From Flammeovirga sp. OC4 (GTDB lineage: Bacteria > Bacteroidota > Bacteroidia > Cytophagales > Flammeovirgaceae): DNA of 35,820 nt. Position numbers and translations under genes: made by a program. The stretch is from contig NZ_JTAM01000084.1 of the NCBI RefSeq assembly GCF_000812565.1, positions 1-35,820 of the forward strand. The letters are read 5' to 3'. The notes under the pieces were generated by a model. The model did not search any database. It was not told the origin of the DNA and saw nothing but the letters and a program-made list of their open reading frames with translations. Shown here one piece after another: positions 24,336 through 32,231 of the stretch; the stretch's first letter is position 1; every line of letters starts with the position of its first letter.

Positions 24336-27300
24336 TTACTTCACTTTAAATAAAATACTGTACAAAGCGGGAATAAAAATCAAGGTGATGATGGTTCCAA
24401 ACATCAATCCGACCATGATGGTTACTGCCATTGGTTCCCAGATTGCTCCACCCCCTAAATACAATGGAATAAGTCCTAGTACAGTGGTGAAAGTGGCTAA
24501 AATAATGGGTCTGAATCGCTGTAAACACGCATCAATAACGGCTTGCAAAGGTGCTTTTTTCAATTCCTTTTCTTCTACCTCTATTCTCTCAATCAGTACA
24601 ATGGCATTGTTGATTACAATTCCTGCCAGTGAGATAATCCCAAGGAAAGCCATAAATCCGAATGGAACTTGGAAAACCAACAAGCCGAGTACCATACCGA
24701 TAACACCCAATGGAATGGTCAAAAGAATGATGGTCATTTTTCTGAAAGAATTGAACTGCATCACCAGTAGCATCACGATGATGAACGCTGATAAGGGTAA
24801 GTAAACGAAAACGGCCCCCATATTCTCTGCACTTTCTTCAGCATCTCCTCCCAAAGAGTAAGAATATCCCGCTCCCCAATTCTTTTGTTCTTGATCCAAC
24901 CAAGGCTGTATCGCTGTCATGATTGTATTGGCATTTCCATCTTCTGTCAGCTCACATTCTACCGTGATTGTACGCTTCAAATTCTCTCTTTTGATCTGTG
25001 TGTACTGCCACACCGGAACAATCTCAGCAACCTGATTTAATGGAACACTTTTTCCTGTGTTTTGGCTGTAAACATTGGCCGTTTTTAAAGCAGACAATGA
25101 CAAATCAGAACTTTCAATACTCTGCAATAAAATTGGAATTGACTTCTCATCTTCTCTAAATTCGCCCGTCTGAAAACCATCCAAAATTGTTTGTAATGAC
25201 ACGGCAATATCTTGATTGGTCATCCCTGCCGATTGTGCCTTACTTTGATCGATTTCAATTACAAACTTTTTACCTTTCGGTCCCCAATCGTCTTTTACGT
25301 TTTTAGTGCCTTCTACTTTCGATAACTCTGCTCTGATGCTTGTCGCAATTTGCTGTAATTGGTCTGGATTATTTCCTGAAACTTTGATTTCGATGGGTGC
25401 TCCACCACTTCCAGCTCCTAACAAACCTGCTTTTACATCAGCATCATGGAAGTGTAAAAAGCTGTATTCGTCAATCTTTTTAATTAATGCATTATTGATC
25501 AATTGATCTGAAGTGTTGACCAAAATGTGTGCATAATTGGCGTTCGGCTCATCTGCAGTATACCCTAAATCATAAGACGAAGGACCTTCTCCAATAAATG
25601 AAGTCCACGATGTAATTCCTTCATTTCTATGATCATTGACCATTAATTCTTCTCTGAAAAAACCTTCCAACTCTTGGATCACTTCTTGAGTAGATTCGAT
25701 TCTTGAACCTTGCGGTAAATTGATATCAATCGTGATCATATTTCTATCGCTATCAGGGAAGAATAATACTTCCAATAAGCCAAAACCTAAAATCGAGGCC
25801 ACAAACATCACACAAACTCCTGTCACAACTGTTTTCTTGTATTTCAAAGAGATCAAAATCACTTGATGATAACCCAATTTTAAAGCCTCAATCATACGAT
25901 CTAAGAACTTCTTTTTCTGCTCTCCGTTTGGTTTTACTTTCAAAAAGTACACACATAACAAGGAGATGATACTCAATGAAATCAGCCATGAAGAAATCAA
26001 TGCAATTGAAATAACAGAGAAGATCGGTCCCATAATGTCTCCCATGATTGACTCTGCCATATAGAAAGATAAAAATGCTGCAGATGTAGTCAAAGTGGAG
26101 ATTAATAAAGGATAAAATAATTCTTGTACGGAATCAATCGCCGCCTTTTTCACCTCAATTCCTTCTTCCATTTTCACCATGATGGATTCCGCGACCACAA
26201 TCCCGTTGTCCACCATCATCCCTAAAGCCATAATTAATGCCGCCAATGAAATTTGGTTGATTCCTAAATCGAATAAACCCATCACCATAAATGTGGCAAT
26301 TGTCACCATTGGAATTAAACTGGCAATCACTAACCCTGTTCTTAGGCCTAAAAAGATCAACATCACGGCTAAAACAATCACTACAGACTGAATTAAATTG
26401 CCTTCAAAATCTGTTACTTTATGATCAATATAATGATCTAAAGAAGACAATCTCAATACTTCCAAACCAATTGGTAATTGCTCTTCGTACTCTGCTAAAA
26501 CTTGATCTACTTCTTTTCCTAGGCTCAAAATATTTCTTCCTTCCTTTAATGAAATATGTAATGAAACACCTTTCTTTCCATTGATTTTTACAATCTGTTT
26601 CTGCGGATAGATATAACCTTTTTCAATTGTTGCTACATCTGATAGCAATATTACATTGCCGTTGTTTCCTACAGGAATCAGCATATTACGGATGTCTTTT
26701 ACATGATTAAAATTGCCGGAAGGTTCTAACACAATTCTCTCATTTTGAACATTGATTTCACCACCTGTATTCAAAATGTTTGTAGCACTGATCATTTGCT
26801 CCAAACTGCTTGAAGTCAATCCATAGGTTTTCAATTTTGCATTATCAAACTTGATAAATACTCTCTCCTCTTGCTCTCCATTGATCTCTACTTTGGCCGC
26901 ATCTTCCAAACTAATCAAGTCATTTCTCAGTTGATCCGCATATTTTTTGACTTCAGCATAAGAGAAACCATCACTTGTGATGCCGACAGCAATACCGAAT
27001 ACCTCGCCAATTCCATCATCTTGTAATTGTGGATGAACGTTGGAAGGAAGGTCTGACATACGGTCCAATTTTCTTCTCAAACGATCCCAAACGTCTTGTA
27101 AATCTTCAGGTGTCACCTCCATTTTCAACTCTACCGTAACCACTGAAAGACCTGTTCTTGAATCACTTGTTACTTTCTTTAGTTCTGGTAATTCTTGAGC
27201 TACTTTTTCAATTTTGTCCGTTACTAATTCCTCCACTCTATCTGGACTAGCCCCTGGAAAAGAAGCAACAATTGTGGCTACTCTTACCGTAAATGGAGGC

Positions 27301-27413
27301 ATACTGTCTCTTGATAAAGATTGGTAGAAAACGACTCCCATGATCATGACCACGGCTAAAATACTAAGAACAATACGGTTCTTTTCGATGGAGAATTTTG
27401 CGAAGTTTACCAT
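24336..27413 (-). CDS. RND-family efflux pump inner-membrane subunit
   Basis: A 1025-aa proton-driven RND transporter (AcrB-like size and topology: 12 TM helices, two large periplasmic loops, FSRDSMPPF- and FPGASPDRVE-type N-terminal porter motifs). In TM4 the acidic motif is ALGMMVDNGIVVAES, with Asp402 conserved and Asn403 where AcrB has a second Asp. In TM10 the motif is SLAGIVINNAIVLIE, with Ile where AcrB has the Lys of its relay. This pattern recurs in several RND subfamilies, so it is probably functional but not classical HAE1. The substrate is unknown. It is the last gene of the locus A operon, 33 nt after the adaptor gene. Confidence 0.93.
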   Translation of the reverse strand: MVNFAKFSIEKNRIVLSILAVVMIMGVVFYQSLSRDSMPPFTVRVATIVASFPGASPDRVEELVTDKIEKVAQELPELKKVTSDSRTGLSVVTVELKMEVTPEDLQDVWDRLRRKLDRMSDLPSNVHPQLQDDGIGEVFGIAVGITSDGFSYAEVKKYADQLRNDLISLEDAAKVEINGEQEERVFIKFDNAKLKTYGLTSSSLEQMISATNILNTGGEINVQNERIVLEPSGNFNHVKDIRNMLIPVGNNGNVILLSDVATIEKGYIYPQKQIVKINGKKGVSLHISLKEGRNILSLGKEVDQVLAEYEEQLPIGLEVLRLSSLDHYIDHKVTDFEGNLIQSVVIVLAVMLIFLGLRTGLVIASLIPMVTIATFMVMGLFDLGINQISLAALIMALGMMVDNGIVVAESIMVKMEEGIEVKKAAIDSVQELFYPLLISTLTTSAAFLSFYMAESIMGDIMGPIFSVISIALISSWLISLSIISLLCVYFLKVKPNGEQKKKFLDRMIEALKLGYHQVILISLKYKKTVVTGVCVMFVASILGFGLLEVLFFPDSDRNMITIDINLPQGSRIESTQEVIQELEGFFREELMVNDHRNEGITSWTSFIGEGPSSYDLGYTADEPNANYAHILVNTSDQLINNALIKKIDEYSFLHFHDADVKAGLLGAGSGGAPIEIKVSGNNPDQLQQIATSIRAELSKVEGTKNVKDDWGPKGKKFVIEIDQSKAQSAGMTNQDIAVSLQTILDGFQTGEFREDEKSIPILLQSIESSDLSLSALKTANVYSQNTGKSVPLNQVAEIVPVWQYTQIKRENLKRTITVECELTEDGNANTIMTAIQPWLDQEQKNWGAGYSYSLGGDAEESAENMGAVFVYLPLSAFIIVMLLVMQFNSFRKMTIILLTIPLGVIGMVLGLLVFQVPFGFMAFLGIISLAGIVINNAIVLIERIEVEEKELKKAPLQAVIDACLQRFRPIILATFTTVLGLIPLYLGGGAIWEPMAVTIMVGLMFGTIITLIFIPALYSILFKVK

Positions 27414-27446
27414 TTTGATTGATGAATTATTGAGGTGAGAGAAAGA

Positions 27447-28526
27447 TTAAAGCTTTACGATTTGACCATTGATCAGTGTATGCAGGCCAGCAGTCACAAT
27501 CATCTGACCTTGTTCTACACCTTCATTGATAAGGATGCCTTCGTCCGTCAATTCACCTACTTTGATGTATTGCTTTCCGATCACCCCTAATTCATCACTA
27601 TGGTCTTCAATAGTGTAGACAAAGTTGCCGTGCTCGTCTTCACCAATAGCACTCAAAGGCAAGACAATGTTATATTCAGAAGCCAAATCTCCCATGTCAA
27701 ATTTCACTTCAGTAGCCATTCCTGGATGGATAGAAGCTGTAGGATTATTGATTCTAATTTTCACTGGGAAAGTGGCATTTTCCTGATTTAAAATGGGCGA
27801 TACTTCTATCACTTCACCTTTTAGTTTTTGAGCAATTGACTTAAAGTTGAGAAACGCACCCATTCCATTTTTGACTTCATTGATAGTACTTTCCGACACT
27901 CCCACAATCACATTCATCTCGTTTCCTGCATTCAAGACCATTACTTTGTGACCTGAACTTACTGTTTCATTGATATTTGCATTGACCTCGGCCACCACTG
28001 CATCTTTTGGAGCATAAATGTATCCGTTGAGAATTTGTTGGTGATCGATGGCTAATTTTCTTTCTGCTGATGTCAATTGATTAGAAGCATTTTCGAAAGT
28101 GTTTTTCACCGTCTCGTACTTACTTAAAGTGTAATTGCCTTGTTCATATAATTTGCGCCCTCTTTCATATTCTGATTTGGCAGTGTACATCTCAGATTTC
28201 GCCGCTTTTAAAGACGCCAATGACTGCTCGTAAGAAAGTTGAGCTTGAATATTGTCTAATTGCATCAATAATTCTCCCTTCTTCACCTTTTGTCCCACCT
28301 TCACCAATTTCTTTGTGATAATGCCATTATTTCTAAAGCTCAACTCCATTTCTTGATCCGCAGAAGCTTTCCCGCTGTAGGTTGTATTATTACTCAAAGT
28401 AGTATTTCCTACTTTTAAATAACGAACACTTCTATATGTCTCTTCTTTCTGATTTTCTTCTTTTTGACAAGCTGAAATGAAAATGAAAACAGCGAATAGC
28501 AAAGATAAAATTGTAGTATTTTTCAT
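27447..28526 (-). CDS. RND efflux adaptor lipoprotein (HlyD/MFP family)
   Basis: A 359-aa periplasmic adaptor linking the RND pump to the TolC channel. The ATG at 28526 gives a lipoprotein signal (MKNTTILSLLFAVFIFISAC, Cys20). An upstream in-frame ATG at 28583 would bury it in the TolC gene. Visible features are the beta-barrel/lipoyl half-motif ASADQEMELSFRNNGIITKK, then VKKGELLMQLDN, a helical hairpin (LSYEQSLASLKAAKSEMYTA), a second lipoyl half (GYIYAPKDAVVAEVNANINE) and a C-terminal membrane-proximal domain. It follows the TolC-fusion gene by 22 nt in the same operon. Confidence 0.93.
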   Translation of the reverse strand: MKNTTILSLLFAVFIFISACQKEENQKEETYRSVRYLKVGNTTLSNNTTYSGKASADQEMELSFRNNGIITKKLVKVGQKVKKGELLMQLDNIQAQLSYEQSLASLKAAKSEMYTAKSEYERGRKLYEQGNYTLSKYETVKNTFENASNQLTSAERKLAIDHQQILNGYIYAPKDAVVAEVNANINETVSSGHKVMVLNAGNEMNVIVGVSESTINEVKNGMGAFLNFKSIAQKLKGEVIEVSPILNQENATFPVKIRINNPTASIHPGMATEVKFDMGDLASEYNIVLPLSAIGEDEHGNFVYTIEDHSDELGVIGKQYIKVGELTDEGILINEGVEQGQMIVTAGLHTLINGQIVKL

Positions 28527-28548
28527 GATTTTGATTGATATAGGATGA

Positions 28549-30882
28549 TTAATTATTTTGGATAAATTGTGTAGCACGAGCATAAAAGGCTTGGTTGTTT
28601 TCTTCTGAGTTTAATAGAAAATAGTAACCAATCGCTCTTTGGATTTGAAGTGAAACCATAAAGTAGTTGTATTGTGCAGTGATAAATGCCAACTCATTTT
28701 CTAAAAGATTATTTTGAGCGTCTATCAGCTGAATCACTGGAATAATGCCGTTAGCGTATTCACTCTGAGAAATTTTTAAGTTCTCTTCTGCCACTACCTT
28801 GTTGGCTTTTGAGATTTCGATATTGGTCAATTCATTAATCAAAGCAATGATATTGTCATAGACCATTCTTTCCATGTCCTGCTCAAAATCATTTTTCTGA
28901 ACAGTCAGCTTTTCCATCTGAATTTTTGATTTCTGCTGGTTGATGTTTCTTGTATTTTGTTGGAAGATTGGAATAGAAATATTCAAACCTACATTGTAAT
29001 TGTTCAATGGAACACTTGGAAAACCCGCAGGCATTGTTGTCCCCGCTCCTTCTCTTAAGAAAAACTGATTGTATTGTCCTTGTAAAGCGACTGTTGGAAT
29101 AAAACGACCATTTTTATTCAACTTATAGTTCCTCTCGACAGATTCTTTGTTGTAATGCAAACTCATCAATTCAGGAGAGTTGGTCAACGCCTCTTGGATC
29201 AAGAACTCCGTCAATAAAAAGCGTTCATTGGGCTGATCTAACAATTCAATTAATTGCTCATACGCTTCATTTTGTTCTTGTACTCCAAGCAGTAAGCTGT
29301 CTTCCAAAACTAAACGTTCATCCATTGGCAGGTTCAATAATTTATTCAATGCTAAATACGATTGAGCAACTGTATTTTTGGCTTCAATCATACCTTGCGT
29401 ATTTTGAGCCAATTGGCTTTGGAACCTTAATACATCAGATTTTCCTCCCACTCCCATTTGAAGATTTTCTTCTGCCAATTTTAAATTTTCTTTGGTTAGC
29501 TGAAGGTTTTTCAGTTGAATACTTTTGTTGGCTTCATAGATTAAAGTGTTGTAATAGGCCATCCCAACTTCCAATACTTGATCCAATTCAAAAGCATTAA
29601 AATCTTCTCTCTGAGCTTCTAATGATAGTTGGGCCATTTTAATATTCGCTGAAGCATCCGCAGAGTAAATAGTCTGTTTCAATTGTACATTTCCTGTCAT
29701 ACTATACTCTGGGTTCTGACCGAAAGACAACTCTGCCATCTCCGCATTCACATAAGTACCACCTGCATTTACACCCACTTCTGGCAAGTAATTCGACTTT
29801 GACAATCGAACTTCTTGACCTTTAAGATCAATGGATTTTCGCTCTGCTTCCAACGCTAAGTTTTGGTGAAGCATGATGCTCATTAAACTTTTTAATGAGA
29901 AGCGGTGCTCTTCACCTTTGAAGTTCGATTGCATGTAGTTGTACTTTACGATTTCGCTATTCTTGAAATTGATACCCACAAACTCCGCTACATCAAGGTT
30001 GATTGTCATTCCATTTTCATAATCAATTTCTATCGGTAATTCTGATAAGTTTTGACCTCTTGTTACCGCTTCAATCGTCAATGCTATTCTTCTAAAAATC
30101 TGATTAAAATTGATATTTGGTTGATTGGTAGCCATCACACCCAACTCTAAATCTCTAACTCCGTACCCCGATAAAGATGGAAGTTGTAACTCGTTTACTT
30201 GATTGATGATCTTCTGGTAACCCTCTTCTCCTAACTGAGAAGTACTACTAAAATAAACCGCATCTACCCCTGCTGGAATTTCTAAAGATGATGTCGTTTC
30301 ATGGACTGGAATTAATGTATATTCCGCATCCATTTCAGCGAAAATTTCATCCAATTTTTGTTCTATTGGAAAAGAAGTAATAAGATAATCATCCACTACA
30401 ACTCCCAAGTTCTTATAATTAGCTAACGAATAGAACGACTCTACATCACCTTTCATTGAGAAAGGAGTAATAAAGTAAGTAAAGTTATCAATGCCTGAAG
30501 TTTCGTTTTGGCTAGATAATTCTACAAAATCCTGATTGACAAACCCTGCCAAGATCGTTGGAGTTTCAAACGTAATGTTCTCCTCATAAAACATCAACGC
30601 ATTGGTAGGACCAAAAGCGATAATCATATCACAATCTTCGGCTACAAGGCTATCATATTGCGTTTTTGCAAGCGTTGGATCATAACTATTAAAAACTGCT
30701 TCAGTAAATACAACATGATATTGATGTCCTAAAAGCGACAAAATTTCATCTTTCATGGTCATACCTAAAGCATCTGACTGTAAAGATTCTTTTTCGGCTA
30801 AAACGCCAATTTTGATTTGGTCTTGCCCCATTAAAACGGAACTGTAGCAAACAATAAAAATGAATAGTAGTAAATTTTTCAT
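28549..30882 (-). CDS. TolC outer-membrane channel fused to a periplasmic-binding domain
   Basis: A 777-aa fusion protein. The ATG at 30882 gives the signal peptide MKNLLLFIFIVCYSSVLMGQ; an ATG at 30939 would place 19 extra residues before it and overlap the operator. Residues about 22-300 follow the ABC_sub_bind/PBP-like pattern: IKIGVLAEK, then DMIIAFGPTNALMFYEEN, then VDAVYFSSTSQ, then PSLSGYGVRDLELGVMATNQ, and finally RGQNLSELPIEIDYENGMTI. From about residue 330 the protein is a TolC/OEP channel with two repeated helical halves (LEAERKSIDLKGQEVRLSKS and NKNGRFIPTVALQGQYNQF). A typical TolC is about 440-480 aa, so roughly 300 residues are added. It heads the efflux operon. The added domain could sense or capture the pumped ligand (inference). 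Confidence 0.88.
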   Translation of the reverse strand: MKNLLLFIFIVCYSSVLMGQDQIKIGVLAEKESLQSDALGMTMKDEILSLLGHQYHVVFTEAVFNSYDPTLAKTQYDSLVAEDCDMIIAFGPTNALMFYEENITFETPTILAGFVNQDFVELSSQNETSGIDNFTYFITPFSMKGDVESFYSLANYKNLGVVVDDYLITSFPIEQKLDEIFAEMDAEYTLIPVHETTSSLEIPAGVDAVYFSSTSQLGEEGYQKIINQVNELQLPSLSGYGVRDLELGVMATNQPNINFNQIFRRIALTIEAVTRGQNLSELPIEIDYENGMTINLDVAEFVGINFKNSEIVKYNYMQSNFKGEEHRFSLKSLMSIMLHQNLALEAERKSIDLKGQEVRLSKSNYLPEVGVNAGGTYVNAEMAELSFGQNPEYSMTGNVQLKQTIYSADASANIKMAQLSLEAQREDFNAFELDQVLEVGMAYYNTLIYEANKSIQLKNLQLTKENLKLAEENLQMGVGGKSDVLRFQSQLAQNTQGMIEAKNTVAQSYLALNKLLNLPMDERLVLEDSLLLGVQEQNEAYEQLIELLDQPNERFLLTEFLIQEALTNSPELMSLHYNKESVERNYKLNKNGRFIPTVALQGQYNQFFLREGAGTTMPAGFPSVPLNNYNVGLNISIPIFQQNTRNINQQKSKIQMEKLTVQKNDFEQDMERMVYDNIIALINELTNIEISKANKVVAEENLKISQSEYANGIIPVIQLIDAQNNLLENELAFITAQYNYFMVSLQIQRAIGYYFLLNSEENNQAFYARATQFIQNN

Positions 30883-30900
30883 GATAGAGATTAATATTAA

Positions 30901-30918
30901 GTTTCCAAAATAGGAAAC
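30901..30918. promoter_or_regulatory. GTTTCC palindrome operator A1
   Basis: GTTTCC-AAAATA-GGAAAC, perfect arms, 18 nt before the TolC-fusion start codon. Its flanks (about 50 bp) are similar to those of operator B1. Confidence 0.75.
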
Positions 30919-31015
30919 TAAAAGGCAATAAGTTTTCACTTCATGTCTCAGTTAAGACAAGAAGAGGTTGAAAAGAATTAAGATTTTATTTTTGATGACT
31001 AAACTTCGAATTATG

Positions 31016-31067
31016 ATGCTCTGTGTATCATCAGCTTATAAAACTGAATTATTGATACACAGAACAT
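31016..31067 (-). promoter_or_regulatory. Long hairpin between microprotein and TolC-fusion gene
   Basis: Arms ATGCTCTGTGTATCA (31016-31030) and TGATACACAGAACAT (31053-31067) pair at 14 of 15 positions. The inner TCAG/CTGA of the loop can add 4 bp. No T run follows on the minus strand, so it is not a plain terminator. It may be an attenuator, a processing site or a DNA site. A counterpart in locus B is not evident, where only a 7-bp repeat is present. Confidence 0.55.
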
Positions 31068-31084
31068 TATTAATAATCCTATTA

Positions 31085-31168
31085 CTAATTTGTGAGTACT
31101 ATGGCAATAATTGAAATTACAGCCATCGGAAGGTAACGTTTTACCCAAAATACAATTTCGTTTTTCAT
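31085..31168 (-). CDS. 27-aa membrane microprotein, locus A copy
   Basis: Twenty-seven codons starting MKNEI, with KRY at 10-12 and one hydrophobic span (AVISIIAIVL), ending TN. Length and position match the locus B copy, and 11 of 27 residues are identical, including 1-5 and 10-12. It lies 74 nt downstream of the regulator gene and about 200 nt upstream of the TolC-fusion gene, on the same strand. TATCTTTG at 31206-31213 (minus) is an exact TAnnTTTG -7 element 37 nt before the ATG. A half-operator GTTTCT is at 31189. It may be an accessory subunit of the pump (compare the AcrZ-type single-span partner of AcrB, a loose analogy) or a leader peptide. Confidence 0.6.
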   Translation of the reverse strand: MKNEIVFWVKRYLPMAVISIIAIVLTN

Positions 31169-31205
31169 TTGGTTTTAGTTTTAGTCTCGTTTCTATTTGA
31201 TACCA

Positions 31206-31213
31206 CAAAGATA
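31206..31213 (-). promoter_or_regulatory. Candidate -7 element for the locus A microprotein
   Basis: The minus strand reads TATCTTTG, an exact TAnnTTTG match, 37 nt before the microprotein ATG. No clear -33 TTTG is seen. It may be an internal promoter for the microprotein and efflux genes. Confidence 0.4.
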
Positions 31214-31242
31214 CAGCAAGTGATTATTAATAATTTTAAAGA

Positions 31243-31695
31243 CTATTTCTTTTTATAATGTTTAACATTGAGCTTTAAAAGAGAAGTGATTACATCCGAG
31301 TTAAACTGAATTGTTTTATCAATCAATTCATCGATTTCTTTATCACTGTCAGAAGTTCTAAACTCGCTCAACCTTCTGATTTGTGTATTTTGATCCATCA
31401 AGCCATTCACAACTAGTTTAATGTACTCTTCTACTCCATGAGCATCCAAATAAAACAAACGCTTACGTGATGAAGCTGGATCTTGGATAAAGTTCACTCT
31501 TCGAACAGCAATCAATACTTTAAGCATTTTACTCACCGCACCTTTTGAAGAATCAGCCAACTCAATAATATCATCAAATGTCAGGTACTTTTCATTTGAG
31601 ATATAAAATACTCCGATAATTCTAACGGCCAATGGCGGTAACCCGTCAAATTTATGTGCTGCCACAAACTGTTCTAATGCTACTTTTTTATCCAT
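31243..31695 (-). CDS. GbsR/MarR-like transcriptional regulator
   Basis: A 150-aa winged-helix protein. Residues 18-55 carry the GbsR-type start (LPPLAVRIIGVFYISNEKYL) and recognition helix region (LADSSKGAVSKMLKVL). The tail is helical, as in the MarR fold. It is expected to bind a palindromic site as a dimer. It is the first gene of locus A, transcribed towards the efflux operon. An operator is 32 nt upstream of its ATG and touches its -7 box, which implies autoregulation. Its likely targets are the GTTTCC palindromes of both loci. The ligand is unknown. Confidence 0.85.
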   Translation of the reverse strand: MDKKVALEQFVAAHKFDGLPPLAVRIIGVFYISNEKYLTFDDIIELADSSKGAVSKMLKVLIAVRRVNFIQDPASSRKRLFYLDAHGVEEYIKLVVNGLMDQNTQIRRLSEFRTSDSDKEIDELIDKTIQFNSDVITSLLKLNVKHYKKK

Positions 31696-31727
31696 TCTAA
31701 TTTCTTTATTGATTTAAGGTTAAATTA

Positions 31728-31745
31728 GTTTCCAATTTCAGAAAC
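31728..31745. promoter_or_regulatory. GTTTCC palindrome operator A2
   Basis: GTTTCC-AATTTC-AGAAAC, one arm with a single change. Its outer base coincides with the last base of the minus-strand -7 element TATTTTTG (31752-31745) of the regulator gene. Binding would block that promoter. Confidence 0.72.
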
Positions 31746-31752
31746 AAAAATA
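31745..31752 (-). promoter_or_regulatory. -7 element of the GbsR-like regulator gene
   Basis: The minus strand reads TATTTTTG, an exact TAnnTTTG. A TTG lies 14 nt further upstream (31767-31769), closer than the usual 17-23 nt. The start codon is about 50 nt downstream. Confidence 0.5.
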
Positions 31753-31855
31753 ATACGATTAAATCACAATTTTAATTTTTATCCCAATTTATTAATTCTT
31801 GAAATAAAAATTTCACTTCCGATGAAGTAACTTAACAATGCAAAGATGATAATTA

Positions 31856-31873
31856 GTTTCCTAATAAAGAAAC
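31856..31873. promoter_or_regulatory. GTTTCC palindrome operator A3
   Basis: GTTTCC-TAATAA-AGAAAC. Embedded in the extended module also seen at operators B4 and A5. The right flank ATTCATTAACA is shared with B4. Confidence 0.68.
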
Positions 31874-32064
31874 TTAATGAAATTCATTAACATCTTTATT
31901 TCATATATTAAAAAAAAATACCAACTGCATTAACATGAAGAATCAATAAATGATACAACCTTCATAATCAACGTTATTTTTACTGATATTGAAACTAACT
32001 CAATATCAAGTGATCATAAATATTGCTATTTCCCTCAACAAAAATTAATATTTCAAATCTACTT

Positions 32065-32082
32065 GTTTCCTCTTTTAGAAAC
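32065..32082. promoter_or_regulatory. GTTTCC palindrome operator A4
   Basis: GTTTCC-TCTTTT-AGAAAC. Its right end is 23 bp from operator A5, so the two form a closely spaced pair. Confidence 0.66.
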
Positions 32083-32105
32083 TTATGACACAAATATGAT
32101 ATTTA

Positions 32106-32123
32106 GTTTCCATAATTAGAAAC
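32106..32123. promoter_or_regulatory. GTTTCC palindrome operator A5
   Basis: GTTTCC-ATAATT-AGAAAC, preceded by ACAAATATGATATTTA, nearly the same 16 bp as before operator B4. It lies 166 nt before the methyltransferase start. Confidence 0.68.
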
Positions 32124-32231
32124 TCCATTCGTTTGTATTAACAATAAACACATGAGAAAGCCCCTTTTAACATTGTATAAACACACAATTCAAAATATTC
32201 CTATAGCTTTACATTACTTTTAAATTGATCT

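Noticed and set aside
24257-24340. Open minus-strand frame after the RND stop that reads like a protein C-terminus (SIESFLKEVIAK then stop)
   Set aside because: It has no start codon, is preceded by a stop in the same frame, and a 27-residue AT-rich open frame is likely by chance. It could be a gene remnant but I cannot support that.
24316-24804. 162-codon plus-strand ORF antisense to the RND pump gene
   Set aside because: It is a shadow of the strongly supported RND coding frame.
31189-31206. Possible tenth operator GTTTCT-ATTTGA-TACCAC before the locus A microprotein
   Set aside because: Only the left arm matches and the right arm keeps 2 of 6 bases, so it is noted as a half-site only.
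31011-31208. 65-codon minus-strand ORF over the microprotein region
   Set aside because: It is in another frame, lacks a signal or domain, and crosses the hairpin. The 27-aa frame is the one conserved in locus B.
32153-32224. 23-codon ORF just after operator A5
   Set aside because: It has no counterpart after operators A3 or B4, and no signal or membrane pattern.
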